Assembly: GCF_900156915.1 (NCBI RefSeq) | Contig: NZ_LT732535.1 | Coordinates: 513,120 to 577,119, forward strand | Source of the DNA: Sediminibacillus massiliensis | GTDB taxonomy: Bacteria; Bacillota; Bacilli; Bacillales; Amphibacillaceae | DNA: 64,000 nt | Direction of reading: 5' to 3' | Part shown: positions 43,599 to 53,008 of the stretch, in pieces | Numbering within the stretch: position 1 is the first letter of the stretch | How the letters are laid out: every line of letters starts with the position of its first letter | Translations under genes and position numbers: made by a program | The notes under the pieces: generated by a model | Database searches by the model: none | Told to the model about the DNA's origin: nothing | The model's input: the letters and a program-made list of their open reading frames with translations, nothing else

Positions 43599-43906
43599 CT
43601 TAACTTACACCTCCTGTAACGAGAGCTGGCTTCATAGCTTTTAAAATTCATAAACTGTATATTTTATGTACCACAAATAATCAAAATATTAACAGAAATT
43701 GTAAGAGGACATTTTCAAAAATACTTTCTGCAGCAAAAGAAAAAACCTTCCCATGAAGTAAGGCAAGGCAATGGCCAATAACCGATCTTTTTTTCACTGT
43801 CCCAGCAAATCACTTAGCATGTAATTCGGCTTTTGTACTCGTTTTCTGTGTTTGTGGATGATCCTCAATACGGAAGCTTTTTAAATGTTAAGATGTTCCC
43901 ATTGTG
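43599..43906. other. Intergenic stretch without recognisable features
   Basis: No gene is supported in these 308 bases. The right half contains A/T-rich and T-rich tracts but no clean hairpin with a T run. A TATGTACC string near 43660 resembles part of a Ter site but was rejected. Confidence 0.4.
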
Positions 43907-44098
43907 TTATTGTTTAATAAAAAAATGATCAGAAGTGAACAGGTTTTTGCTATTGATTAACGCTCCTTGAAATGAGACTTGCTGATCTTTCGTCTTATCA
44001 TCTTCTATCTTTACGGATATTTGCCAGATTAACACCACAGTCACTATGGTTAACGCAGTCAGACCAACCAGTATAATAAATTTGTTATAGCTCACCAT
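43907..44098 (-). CDS. Small single-helix membrane protein
   Basis: The 63-aa product has a short polar N-terminus, one hydrophobic helix (about residues 8-27, ILVGLTALTIVTVVLIWQIS) and a polar C-terminal domain with KIEDDKTKDQQVSFQG. GGGGGTGG before ATG 44098 is a strong ribosome binding site. I recognise no family. It is divergent from the Gfo/Idh/MocA dehydrogenase gene. It could be a small secreted or anchored protein; the coding call rests on the start signal and the regular helix. Confidence 0.55.
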   Translation of the reverse strand: MVSYNKFIILVGLTALTIVTVVLIWQISVKIEDDKTKDQQVSFQGALINSKNLFTSDHFFIKQ

Positions 44099-44228
44099 TC
44101 CACCCCCTGTTTTGGATATATTCTTCTATCATTGGTGTTATTCTAAGAGTTTTATATTCCTGAGGTCCTGGATTAAGTTATGTTACAATGAAGTCATTCG
44201 TTAATAATTTCCAGGAGGGGATTTTAGG

Positions 44229-45260
44229 ATGTTGAATATTGGTTTAATCGGGTTCGGGAAAAGTACAACAAGGTATCATCTTCCTTATCTTTTATTAAGA
44301 AAAGAAACCGTGAATGTAAAAAAGATTTACAGCCGTTCCAAAAAGCCTGAATTGGAGTCAGCCTATGAAAGTCATCGGATAGAATTCACGCAGCAACTTG
44401 ATGACATTTTAACTGATGAAACAATTAATCTAGTTTCTATCTGCACGCCTCCTTCGACGCATTTCTCACTGGCGAAACTTTGTCTGGAAAACAATAAACA
44501 TGTTGTCGTGGAAAAACCGTTTGCGAATACGACTGAAGAAGCCAGACAACTGTTTGAGTTAGCAAATGAAAAAGGATTAACGATCATGCCCTTTCAAAAT
44601 AGGAGATTTGACAGTGATTTCTTATCTTTGAAAAAAGTATTGGAACGTGGATACATAGGAGAACCTATCGAATTAGAATCTCATTTCGATTATTACAGGC
44701 CGGACAAATCCCATTCACCAGGTGATTTTTATGAGGGTGCGTTTTACGGTCTGGGAGTTCATTTATTGGACCAAGTGATATCTTTGTTCGGAAAACCGGA
44801 GAAATTATATTATGACCTGCGCTCTCTCCGGAATAAAAACAATCCAGAAGATTATTATCATGTTGAGTTGTTTTATGGGAATTTCAAAGCAATACTGAAA
44901 ACAAGCCACCTTGTTAGCAAACCTTATCCCAAATTCATCCTGCATGGAACAGGTGGCAGTTATGTAAAACATGGTATCGATAAACAGGAAGAACACCTAA
45001 AAGCAGGACTGTCACCTTCTGTTGAAGGGTTTGGTGTGGACCCGATAGAGAATTATGGAGTGGTTTATACAGCTGACCAGAAGGATGGCGGCCTTCCGAT
45101 TGAAACACCTAATGGAGATTACGGAAGAGTTTATGATCACCTCTATGAAGTGATTGTCGAGGGGGAAGAAAAACAAATTACCGATGAACAAGTGCTTACC
45201 GTCATTGAAATCCTTGAAAAAGGGATTCAAGGTGAAAATCCTAAAGTCATTTCATTATAA
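44229..45260 (+). CDS. Gfo/Idh/MocA family oxidoreductase
   Basis: The 343-aa NAD(P)-dependent dehydrogenase has an N-terminal Rossmann fold (NIGLIGFGKSTTRYHLPYL), the family's VVVEKPFANTTEEARQLF with the catalytic lysine of the EKP motif at about residue 96, and a C-terminal alpha/beta domain with FYGLGVHLLDQV. It resembles the short-substrate branch near B. subtilis YrbE/IolX-type or YvaA-type proteins, which oxidise or reduce sugars or inositols; the substrate is unknown. CCAGGAGGGG precedes ATG 44229. It is a lone gene with a terminator. Confidence 0.9.
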   Translation: MLNIGLIGFGKSTTRYHLPYLLLRKETVNVKKIYSRSKKPELESAYESHRIEFTQQLDDILTDETINLVSICTPPSTHFSLAKLCLENNKHVVVEKPFANTTEEARQLFELANEKGLTIMPFQNRRFDSDFLSLKKVLERGYIGEPIELESHFDYYRPDKSHSPGDFYEGAFYGLGVHLLDQVISLFGKPEKLYYDLRSLRNKNNPEDYYHVELFYGNFKAILKTSHLVSKPYPKFILHGTGGSYVKHGIDKQEEHLKAGLSPSVEGFGVDPIENYGVVYTADQKDGGLPIETPNGDYGRVYDHLYEVIVEGEEKQITDEQVLTVIEILEKGIQGENPKVISL

Positions 45261-45263
45261 AAG

Positions 45264-45301
45264 AAAGAGGCCAATATCCAAGTGGATTTTGGCCTCCTTT
45301 T
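45264..45301. terminator. Terminator between the dehydrogenase gene and gltB
   Basis: AAAGAGGCCAA pairs with TTGGCCTCCTTT (45289-45300) around a 14-base loop, with T residues following. It lies between convergent genes. Confidence 0.8.
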
Positions 45302-45304
45302 CGT

Positions 45305-46801
45305 TTACATAGCTTCAACTGTTGGCAGACTAGATTTGCCCATAAGAAATTGATCTACTTTGTATGCTACTTCTCTTCCTTCATTTATTGCCCACACGAT
45401 TAGACTTTGTCCTCTCCTGGCATCACCAGCAGCAAAAACACCTTCTATATTAGTGGAGAAGTCTCCGTAAGCAGCTTTTACTCTGCGCTTGTCTGTGTCT
45501 ACCCCGAAAGTCTCCAATAAAGGCTGTTCAGGACCTTCGAATCCGATGGCAATTAATACAAGTTGGGCAGGCCATACTTTTTCAGTACCTGGCACTTCTT
45601 CATATACAAACATACCGTTTTCATCAGTCACTTTGCGCATCTGCACAGTATGAAGTTCCTTCAACTTGCCATTTTCATCAGCGACAAATCTCTTGGTTTG
45701 TATGGAATATTGCCGTGGATCTTCTCCAAACTTGGCTTTCGCTTCCTTATGAGCATATTCGACACTGAATACTTTCGGAAATTCCGGCCATGCATTGTCA
45801 CCAGTCCGTGCCAAAGGAAGTTGAGGATGCTTGCCAAATTGCACGATACTCTTGCAATCTTGTCGAAGAGCAGTAGCAATACAGTCAGCGCCTGTATCCC
45901 CGCCGCCGATTACGATGACATCTTTACCCTTGGCATCTATATAATTGCCATCTTGAAAGCCAGAATCCAACAAGCTTTTGGTTGAGACTGTCAGGTAATC
46001 CATCGCAAAATGGACGCCCTCTGATTTACGGCCCTCAATCGGAAGATCGCGTTGTTTTTGGGCACCGGTACAAATGATGACGGAATCGTACTGTTCTTTC
46101 AGTTCAGATGGGGTAATATCTTTACCGATTTCGGTACTAGTCACAAAATCGATTCCCTCTTGCTCAAGCAACCGGACTCTCCGTTCTACGACTTCTTTGT
46201 CCAGTTTCATATTGGGTATGCCGTATGTCAACAATCCTCCCGCCCGATCGGATTTTTCGAACACAGTCACGGTATGACCTGCCTGATTCAATTGATCGGC
46301 TGCCGCCATTCCTGCAGGACCCGAACCGATGATGGCTACCTTTTTCCCGGTCCTTCTTTCTGGAATTCTAGGAGTGATCCACCCATTTTCAAATCCCTTA
46401 TCGATGATGGACTGCTCGATATTTTTGATGGTTACGGCTGGATCAGAAATCGCCACTGTACAAGAACCTTCACACGGAGCCGGGCAAACCCGGCCGGTGA
46501 ATTCAGGGAAGTTATTGGTCTTCATCAAACGATCAAGCGCTTCTTTCCATTTTCCGCGGTAAACCAAATCGTTCCATTCCGGAATTAAGTTATAGACCGG
46601 ACAACCCGAAGTAGATCCGTTAATTTCCGTACCGATGTGACAGAATGGGGTACCGCAATCCATACACCTGGCTCCCTGCCTGCTCAGTACTTCATCAGAG
46701 AAAGGAGCGGCATATTCTTTCCAGTCGTTTAAGCGTTGTTTTGGGTCACGCTCCGTTGCTTCTTCCCGCTTAATTTCTATAAAACCTGTTGCTTTTCCCA
46801 T
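45305..46801 (-). CDS. gltB: Glutamate synthase (NADPH) small subunit
   Basis: The 498-aa flavoprotein (GltB in B. subtilis nomenclature, GltD in E. coli) passes electrons from NADPH to the large subunit. The N-terminal cysteine-rich region has CMDCGTPFCHIG and CPAPCEGSC, which bind [4Fe-4S] clusters. The FAD motif VAIIGSGPAGMAAADQL lies near residue 154 and the NADPH motif VIVIGGGDTGADCIATAL near 294. It starts 16 bases after the stop of the large-subunit gene and is cotranscribed. The order large-small and divergent gltC match B. subtilis. Confidence 0.96.
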   Translation of the reverse strand: MGKATGFIEIKREEATERDPKQRLNDWKEYAAPFSDEVLSRQGARCMDCGTPFCHIGTEINGSTSGCPVYNLIPEWNDLVYRGKWKEALDRLMKTNNFPEFTGRVCPAPCEGSCTVAISDPAVTIKNIEQSIIDKGFENGWITPRIPERRTGKKVAIIGSGPAGMAAADQLNQAGHTVTVFEKSDRAGGLLTYGIPNMKLDKEVVERRVRLLEQEGIDFVTSTEIGKDITPSELKEQYDSVIICTGAQKQRDLPIEGRKSEGVHFAMDYLTVSTKSLLDSGFQDGNYIDAKGKDVIVIGGGDTGADCIATALRQDCKSIVQFGKHPQLPLARTGDNAWPEFPKVFSVEYAHKEAKAKFGEDPRQYSIQTKRFVADENGKLKELHTVQMRKVTDENGMFVYEEVPGTEKVWPAQLVLIAIGFEGPEQPLLETFGVDTDKRRVKAAYGDFSTNIEGVFAAGDARRGQSLIVWAINEGREVAYKVDQFLMGKSSLPTVEAM

Positions 46802-46817
46802 ATTCCTCTCTCCTTTC

Positions 46818-49800
46818 TTAGTGAACTACGACCTTTTCCTGAGGCTTTTGAGCCGGGATGACCTTTTTCTCTTTTTTAGCGTTGAAAGCGTTCATTTGCG
46901 CTTCTTCATCAGATAATCCGGCTTTCTTGAACTCATCGATTTGCATGAGCATTAGTTTGAAATCCTTAGGAATTACTTTCACGAACTTATTGACTGAATC
47001 AGTCCAATTGTTCAATACTTCCAATGCTTTGCTGCTTGAAGTATAGTCATAATGATTTTGTATCATCGACTTCAACTCATTGATTTCTTCATGATCTTGT
47101 AAATCTTCGAATTCAATCATTTCAGTATTGGCAAGGTATTTGAAAGCTTCTTTGTCTTCCGCATAAACATATGCGATTCCACCTGACATACCTGCACCGA
47201 AGTTTTTACCTGCATCGCCGAGTATCGCCACGCGGCCGCCGGTCATGTATTCACATCCATGGTCGCCGATTCCTTCCACGACAACTTTGGCCCCGCTGTT
47301 ACGGACGGCGAACCTTTCTCCGGCACAACCGTTAATATATGCTTCCCCACCTGTAGCTCCATAAAATGCCACGTTGCCGGCTATTACATTCTTACTTGGG
47401 AATATAGTGGATTCACGAGGCGAAGAGACGATAATTTTACCTCCGGATAATCCTTTTCCGACATAATCGTTCGCATCTCCGGTCAATTCCAATGTCATTC
47501 CTTTTGGTACAAACGCTCCAAAACTCTGCCCTGCAGAACCTTGGAATCTAAGCGTTATTGTATCTTCAGGCAAGCCTTCTTCACCATATAATTTGGATAC
47601 TTCACTTCCCACAATCGTTCCTGTAACACGGTTAATGTTCCTGATTGGGAAAGATACATCGACTTTCTGTTTATTTTGCAACGCTGGCTGTACAGCAGGA
47701 AGAATCTTTGTGATATCCAGCGATCGATCAATTTTATGATCCTGTGGTGTCTGAGCCGTACGAACGCCCTCCAAGGTGTGGATCAGTCTTGACAAATCTA
47801 AGTCCTTTGCCTTCCAATGAGCTTTGGACCGCTCGCTAACTTCTAATACTTCTGTTCGGCCAACCATTTCATCAACTGTTCTGAATCCAAGTTCAGCCAT
47901 GATTTCTCTAACTTCTTCTGCAATAAACCGCATATAATTAACAATATGGTCAGGATCACCCATGAATTTCTTGCGGAGTTCTGGATTCTGCGTGGCGACT
48001 CCCACTGGGCAAGTGTCCAAATGGCAAGCACGCATCATTACGCAACCAAGGACAACAAGCGGAGCGGTCGCAAACCCATACTCTTCTGCGCCTAACAAAG
48101 CCGCCATCACGACATCTTTTCCGGTCATCAACTTCCCGTCCGTTTCGAGGACTACTCTGTCCCTAAGACCATTCAACATCAAGGTCTGATGGGCTTCAGC
48201 CAATCCAAGTTCCCAAGGCAGTCCCGTATGCTTGATACTCGTTTTAGGGGAAGCACCGGTACCTCCATCGTAACCGACCACAGAAATAACATCCGCAGCT
48301 CCTTTTGCAACACCGGCAGCAATGGTACCAACACCTGCTTTCGCCACCAATTTCACGCTAATCCTTGCATCGCGGTTTGCATTCTTCAGGTCATGAATCA
48401 ATTGGGCTAAGTCTTCAATGGAATAAATATCATGGTGAGGCGGCGGTGAAATTAATCCTACACCAGGCGTAGAACCCCGGACATCGGCAACCCAAGGATA
48501 AACTTTGTTTCCAGGCAGTTGACCACCTTCACCAGGCTTGGCACCTTGTGCCATTTTGATCTGTAGTTCTTCTGCATTTACCAAATAGTGGCTTTTAACG
48601 CCAAATCGACCTGATGCAATTTGTTTAATTGCACTTCTACGAGTATCTCCATTCTCGTCAACTTCGAAGCGTTCTGGATTTTCCCCGCCTTCTCCACTGT
48701 TGCTTTTTCCGCCTAAACGATTCATTGCTATCGCCAACGCTTCATGTGCTTCCTTACTTAGCGATCCGAACGACATTGCACCTGTTTTAAATCTACGGAC
48801 AATAGATTCAACAGATTCGACCTCTTCTATTGGTACAGTATTCCGGCTGTTATTGAAGGAGAAAAGGTTCCGCAAGAATCCAAGTCTCTCTTCGTTTGCA
48901 GCATTGCTGTATTCCTTGAAAAGGTTATAATCATTTCTGCGGCAAGCCCACTGAAGTGTGTGGATTGTCTTTGGATTGAAAGCATGGTGCTCACCGGTTT
49001 TCCGCCATTGAAAATCACTTCCGGACTCTAGCGATTGATCGACGGACTCATCGTATGCTGTATCATGTCTGAGCTTCGCTTCTTTAGCAATCGTTTCAAT
49101 GCCAATACCATCTATTTGTGACGCAGTTCCGGTGAAATATTTATCGATTACTTCCTGGCCGATACCAACAGCTTCAAATATTTGGGCTCCACGGTAACTT
49201 TGGATGGTAGAGATACCCATTTTCGACATTACCTTGACTACACCTTCTGTGACGCCGGAAATATACTTATCTACCGTTTCTTGATATGTTGTATTCAAGT
49301 TGCCTTCTTCAATTACTTGTTTATAAGTTTCCAATGCGAGGTATGGGTTAATGGCATCCGCTCCATATCCAAGCAATGCAGCAAAATGATGCACTTCTCT
49401 TGTTTCGCCTGTCTCGATGATAATGCTGACTTTGGTTCTGTTACCTTGTTTGACCAAATGTTGATGAAGACCGCTTACGGCTAATAGCGCAGGAATTGCA
49501 GTCCTGTTTTCATCCATGTCTTTATCTGACAGAACAAGAAGATTGACTCCATCGGAAATGGCTTGTTCGGCTTCTGAGAATACCTGGTCCAAACCAGCCT
49601 CCAAGTTGTCCGTAAACAGTGATTCAATTTTTTTGCTTGTAAATCCTAGAAACTTATTATCGAGAATTTCATCTAACTGCTTGTTTGAAATCACAGGAGA
49701 TTCCAATTGGATTCTCTTGCAATCTTCTTCTCCCGGATGAAGAATGTTTCCTTCAGCACCAAGCCATGTCATAGTAGATGTGACAATTTGCTCGCGGTAA

Positions 49801-51380
49801 GCATCTATCGGCGGGTTGGTTACCTGGGCAAACAGTTGCTTGAAATAGTTAAACAACGATTGGGGCCTGTCGGATAAAACAGCCAAAGGAACATCGCTAC
49901 CCATGGAACCGATCGGATCTTTTCCTTCGGTTATGACCGGCACCATATATTTGTTTATATCTTCATAAGTGTAACCAAACGCCTTCTGCCTTGTGTACAA
50001 ATCAGGCATTGGCTTAGTAGTTTCCGGATCCAATTCATCAGGAAACTTCATAACCTGCTTATCAAGCCATTCCTGGTATGGTTCAGCATTGGCCATTTCC
50101 TCTTTTATTTCTTCATCTGAAATAATCCTGCCTTCTTCCAAATCAAGAAGTAACATTTTTCCCGGACTAAGACGATCTTTATATAAAACATTCTCTTCTT
50201 CAACGTCGATGACGCCGACTTCAGAAGAATATATAATATAATCATCTTTCGTCACATAGTATCTGGCTGGACGAAGGCCGTTACGGTCAAGGATTGCCCC
50301 GATTTGCTTTCCATCAGTGAACGTTATGGAAGTCGGACCGTCCCACTGTTCCATCAACGTACTGTGATACTCATAAAAGGCCCGCTTTTCTTTGGAAATG
50401 TGCGGATTGTTCTTCCACGGCTCCGGAATGAGCATCATCGCTGCATGAGCAGGTTTTCTTCCTGCAAGGGTGAAAAACTCCAACGCATTATCCAATACGG
50501 AAGAGTCACTTCCATTATCATCCAAAATAGGAAGCACTTTGTTCAGATCTTCTCCGAAAGCTTCGGATACGAACTGTTTTTCACGTGCTCTCATCCAGTT
50601 GATGTTCCCTCTCATGGTGTTGATTTCTCCGTTATGGATTAAATACCTGTTCGGATGTGCCCTTTCCCAAGTAGGAAAGGTGTTGGTGCTGAATCTGGAA
50701 TGCACTAAAGAAAAAGCGGACACAAATGTCTCCTCCTGCAAATCCAGATAAAACTCATCCACTTGTTTAGGAGTGAGCAGACCTTTATAAACAATGGTCC
50801 TGCTTGAGAGGCTGGCAAAGTAAAAACGAAGCGAACGGCTTTTCGCCCAGTTTTCTGCCTGTTTTCTTATAATATAAAGTTTTCTCTCAAAAGCCAGATT
50901 GTCTGTTATATCTTCACCAGCCCCGATAAATACCTGACGGACAACAGGGCACGTTTCTTGTGCCTTAATTCCGATTTTTCTGACATCTACTGGTACATCT
51001 CTCCAGCCCAACAGGGTCTGCCCCTCTTGTGCTATATAATTGTTAAGTTGTTCTTCAATTTGTTTTCTCTCTTCGTCGTCATTTGAAAAAAAGACCATCC
51101 CTACTCCATAGCGTCCTGTTTCAGGCAGTTCCATATCTTTGCATACCGAACGAAAGTAGTTATCTGGTATTTGTACCATCAAACCAGCCCCATCTCCAGT
51201 AAGAGGATCACTTCCCTGTCCTCCACGATGGTCAAGCTGGCATAACATGTCTAAACCTTTTTTTACAATATCATGTGTAGCTAACCCTTTAATGTGGGCA
51301 TATAAACCAATACCACATGCATCATGTTCAAATTCAGGACGGTATAGACCTTGTGCCTTAGGCATCTGATTATAACTCAT
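46818..51380 (-). CDS. gltA: Glutamate synthase (NADPH) large subunit
   Basis: The 1520-aa subunit makes two glutamates from glutamine and 2-oxoglutarate. A 21-residue propeptide precedes the nucleophile Cys22 of the class II amidotransferase domain (EHDACGIGLYAHI). The FMN-binding synthase domain has GGKSNSGEGGENPERF, PPPHHDIYSIEDLAQLI and VGYDGGTGASPKTSI, followed by CVMMRACHLDTCPVG for the [3Fe-4S] cluster. The C-terminal GXGXG beta-helix ends with FYGATGGEAYINGCAGERF. It is divergent from gltC, whose product is the expected activator. Confidence 0.97.
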   Translation of the reverse strand: MSYNQMPKAQGLYRPEFEHDACGIGLYAHIKGLATHDIVKKGLDMLCQLDHRGGQGSDPLTGDGAGLMVQIPDNYFRSVCKDMELPETGRYGVGMVFFSNDDEERKQIEEQLNNYIAQEGQTLLGWRDVPVDVRKIGIKAQETCPVVRQVFIGAGEDITDNLAFERKLYIIRKQAENWAKSRSLRFYFASLSSRTIVYKGLLTPKQVDEFYLDLQEETFVSAFSLVHSRFSTNTFPTWERAHPNRYLIHNGEINTMRGNINWMRAREKQFVSEAFGEDLNKVLPILDDNGSDSSVLDNALEFFTLAGRKPAHAAMMLIPEPWKNNPHISKEKRAFYEYHSTLMEQWDGPTSITFTDGKQIGAILDRNGLRPARYYVTKDDYIIYSSEVGVIDVEEENVLYKDRLSPGKMLLLDLEEGRIISDEEIKEEMANAEPYQEWLDKQVMKFPDELDPETTKPMPDLYTRQKAFGYTYEDINKYMVPVITEGKDPIGSMGSDVPLAVLSDRPQSLFNYFKQLFAQVTNPPIDAYREQIVTSTMTWLGAEGNILHPGEEDCKRIQLESPVISNKQLDEILDNKFLGFTSKKIESLFTDNLEAGLDQVFSEAEQAISDGVNLLVLSDKDMDENRTAIPALLAVSGLHQHLVKQGNRTKVSIIIETGETREVHHFAALLGYGADAINPYLALETYKQVIEEGNLNTTYQETVDKYISGVTEGVVKVMSKMGISTIQSYRGAQIFEAVGIGQEVIDKYFTGTASQIDGIGIETIAKEAKLRHDTAYDESVDQSLESGSDFQWRKTGEHHAFNPKTIHTLQWACRRNDYNLFKEYSNAANEERLGFLRNLFSFNNSRNTVPIEEVESVESIVRRFKTGAMSFGSLSKEAHEALAIAMNRLGGKSNSGEGGENPERFEVDENGDTRRSAIKQIASGRFGVKSHYLVNAEELQIKMAQGAKPGEGGQLPGNKVYPWVADVRGSTPGVGLISPPPHHDIYSIEDLAQLIHDLKNANRDARISVKLVAKAGVGTIAAGVAKGAADVISVVGYDGGTGASPKTSIKHTGLPWELGLAEAHQTLMLNGLRDRVVLETDGKLMTGKDVVMAALLGAEEYGFATAPLVVLGCVMMRACHLDTCPVGVATQNPELRKKFMGDPDHIVNYMRFIAEEVREIMAELGFRTVDEMVGRTEVLEVSERSKAHWKAKDLDLSRLIHTLEGVRTAQTPQDHKIDRSLDITKILPAVQPALQNKQKVDVSFPIRNINRVTGTIVGSEVSKLYGEEGLPEDTITLRFQGSAGQSFGAFVPKGMTLELTGDANDYVGKGLSGGKIIVSSPRESTIFPSKNVIAGNVAFYGATGGEAYINGCAGERFAVRNSGAKVVVEGIGDHGCEYMTGGRVAILGDAGKNFGAGMSGGIAYVYAEDKEAFKYLANTEMIEFEDLQDHEEINELKSMIQNHYDYTSSSKALEVLNNWTDSVNKFVKVIPKDFKLMLMQIDEFKKAGLSDEEAQMNAFNAKKEKKVIPAQKPQEKVVVH

Positions 51381-51427
51381 TATATACGCCCCCGTTTACT
51401 CTATTCCAATTAAGGTGTCTTATAACT

Positions 51428-51492
51428 ATTGTAGGTTTCTTTATTAATCCAAACAATATATAATATAGATTAAAACCATCTCATATTGAGAT
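51428..51492. promoter_or_regulatory. gltA promoter and GltC operator boxes
   Basis: For gltA (minus strand) a -35 TTGTTT (51456-51451) and -10 TACAAT (51433-51428) are 17 bases apart. A perfect palindrome ATCTCATATTGAGAT (51478-51492) fits a T-N11-A LysR-type box, and a degenerate second box (51456-51470) lies 22 bp away, touching the -35. This is the geometry expected for activation of gltA and autoregulation of gltC. Confidence 0.75.
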
Positions 51493-51510
51493 TGATAAGG
51501 AGGAACCGGG

Positions 51511-52413
51511 ATGGAACTCAGACAATTAAGATATTTTATGGAGGTTGCAGAAAGGGAACATGTTTCCGAAGCGGCCGCCAATCTTCATGTTGCACAATCT
51601 GCAATCAGCCGGCAAATCGCCAATCTCGAAGGGGAATTGGGTGTTGAGTTGTTTGAACGGGAAGGAAGGAACGTCAAACTTACCCAAATAGGAAAAGTCT
51701 TTTTAAAACATACCAGGACAGCAATGAAAGCCATCGATCATGCGAAAAAACAAATAGATGAGTATCTGGATCCAGAGCGGGGAACAATTAAAATTGGTTT
51801 TCCGACTAGTCTTGCCAGTCATTTGCTTCCCACAGTCATTTCGGAATTCAAGAAGAAATACCCCAATATCGCCTTTCAATTAAGACAAGGATCTTACAAC
51901 TTCTTGGTAGAAGCAGTAAAAAACCGGGAATTGGATTTAGCTTTTTTAGGCCCGGTCTTATCGAACGACCCGGAAATCGATGGAAACATTTTATTTACAG
52001 AAAATATTTCTGCTTTGCTTCCAGAGACACATCAGCTGGCAGAGCGGGACAGCATCCATCTTCGCGACTTAAGAAATGAAGACTTTGTTCTGTTCCCGGA
52101 TGGATTCATCCTGAGGAAAATCGCAATGGATGGATGCAGACAGGCAGGATTCACACCCAGGATTTCTTCCGAGGGGGAAGACCTTGATGCGATTAAGGGA
52201 CTCGTTTCGGCAGGTATCGGAGTGACATTGTTGCCTGAGAGTGTGTTTTCCGAGTCAACACCGCGATTCACAAAAAAGCTAGTCATCAATACTCCGCATT
52301 TAAGAAGAACGGTAGGTATTATCAAGCCTTCCAATCGGAATCTTGCCCCTTCAGAAAGAGTATTTTATCAGTTTGTGAAAGACTTCTTTTCCATGCTTCA
52401 GCAGTTTCAGTAA
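51511..52413 (+). CDS. gltC: LysR-type regulator GltC
   Basis: The 300-aa LysR family protein has an N-terminal winged helix (MELRQLRYFMEVAEREHVSEAAANLHVAQSAISRQIANLE) and an effector domain from about residue 92 (TIKIGFPTSLASHLLPTVI). In B. subtilis GltC activates gltAB in response to 2-oxoglutarate and is inhibited by glutamate through contact with RocG. Here its divergent position next to gltA and the palindromic box between them support the same role. AAGGAGG places the ATG at 51511. A perfect terminator follows. Confidence 0.95.
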   Translation: MELRQLRYFMEVAEREHVSEAAANLHVAQSAISRQIANLEGELGVELFEREGRNVKLTQIGKVFLKHTRTAMKAIDHAKKQIDEYLDPERGTIKIGFPTSLASHLLPTVISEFKKKYPNIAFQLRQGSYNFLVEAVKNRELDLAFLGPVLSNDPEIDGNILFTENISALLPETHQLAERDSIHLRDLRNEDFVLFPDGFILRKIAMDGCRQAGFTPRISSEGEDLDAIKGLVSAGIGVTLLPESVFSESTPRFTKKLVINTPHLRRTVGIIKPSNRNLAPSERVFYQFVKDFFSMLQQFQ

Positions 52414-52416
52414 TAA

Positions 52417-52453
52417 GATAAAAAACAGCCCCGGATTGGGGCTGTTTTTTATC
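52417..52453. terminator. Bidirectional terminator after gltC
   Basis: GATAAAAAACAGCCCC (52417-52432) pairs perfectly with 52438-52453 around GGATT; A and T runs serve both strands. It overlaps the end of the small minus-strand gene. Confidence 0.9.
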
Positions 52454-52589
52454 TTTTCGTGTTGCTTTTTTTCGCGCGCTGTTCTAATTGCGACCTCGGA
52501 CTTTGGTCTGCTGTATCTTCCGTTAAACCTTGTGGGTTCACACCGTTTGCGGCCCGTCCTCTGTCACGTCTCTTTTCCTGTTTCGCCAT
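52449..52589 (-). CDS. 46-aa basic hydrophilic protein
   Basis: On the minus strand GGAGGTG precedes an ATG at 52589 that opens a 46-codon frame. The product starts MAKQEKRRDRGRAANGVNPQ, contains GLTEDTADQSPRSQLEQ and ends KKSNTKR. It is basic at both ends, without hydrophobic residues enough for a core. The composition recalls minor spore proteins of the small acid-soluble type, but I cannot match a family. It shares a terminator with gltC. The clear ribosome binding site makes a real gene likely. Confidence 0.65.
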   Translation of the reverse strand: MAKQEKRRDRGRAANGVNPQGLTEDTADQSPRSQLEQRAKKSNTKR

Positions 52590-52655
52590 CCAATACACCT
52601 CCATTTTCTCCATTTCTTATCATGTCATTAGGGAATAAGATTATCCCCAACACGT

Positions 52656-52976
52656 TTAAATATTGAAATAAAGATGGTGATGATTACGGCAGCCAGGATT
52701 GAATGCTGCATGACAGTTAGGGCAATTATCTGTATTTAAATAAGAAGAAATCGATAATTCTTTTTGACAACAACCGCATAGTATTGCTTTCTTGTTGAAC
52801 TGATGCCTTTCCCAAAGCCTTACCGGATGTCCGGCATTGTCTTGATGGCACTTGTAGCAAGGATAGTATGCTCCACAGCAGGCAAATTTGATTGCAATGA
52901 TATCCCTGTCGGAAAAGTAATGGACACATCGAGTTTGATGATCGACTACGGAACCCCTCACTTCCGGCGTTTTCAT
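52656..52976 (-). CDS. CHY-type zinc-finger protein
   Basis: The 106-aa product has the CHY zinc-finger pattern: RCVHYFSDRDIIAIKFACCGAYYPCYKCH, then LCGCCQKELS and CPNCHAAFNPGCRNHHHLYF, supplying about a dozen Cys/His ligands for several zinc ions. The eukaryotic relatives are part of ubiquitin ligases; bacterial stand-alone forms have no known function. AGGAGAGA precedes the ATG at 52976. It starts 32 bases after the stop of the exonuclease gene and is likely cotranscribed with it. Confidence 0.9.
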   Translation of the reverse strand: MKTPEVRGSVVDHQTRCVHYFSDRDIIAIKFACCGAYYPCYKCHQDNAGHPVRLWERHQFNKKAILCGCCQKELSISSYLNTDNCPNCHAAFNPGCRNHHHLYFNI

Positions 52977-53008
52977 ACAATCTCTCCTTTTATTTTGAAG
53001 AAAGACAA

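Noticed and set aside
43655-43680. TATGTACC followed by ACAAAT, resembling part of a Ter site.
   Set aside because: Only the central eight bases fit, and its orientation together with the site at 25564 would leave the DNA between them unreplicated, opposite to a working fork trap.
46052-46588. Long open frame (about 178 codons) on the plus strand inside gltB.
   Set aside because: It is antisense to a certain glutamate synthase gene, has no ribosome binding site, and its composition is that of a shadow frame. Similar antisense frames in sbcC, hisF, hisI and ypcP were rejected for the same reason.
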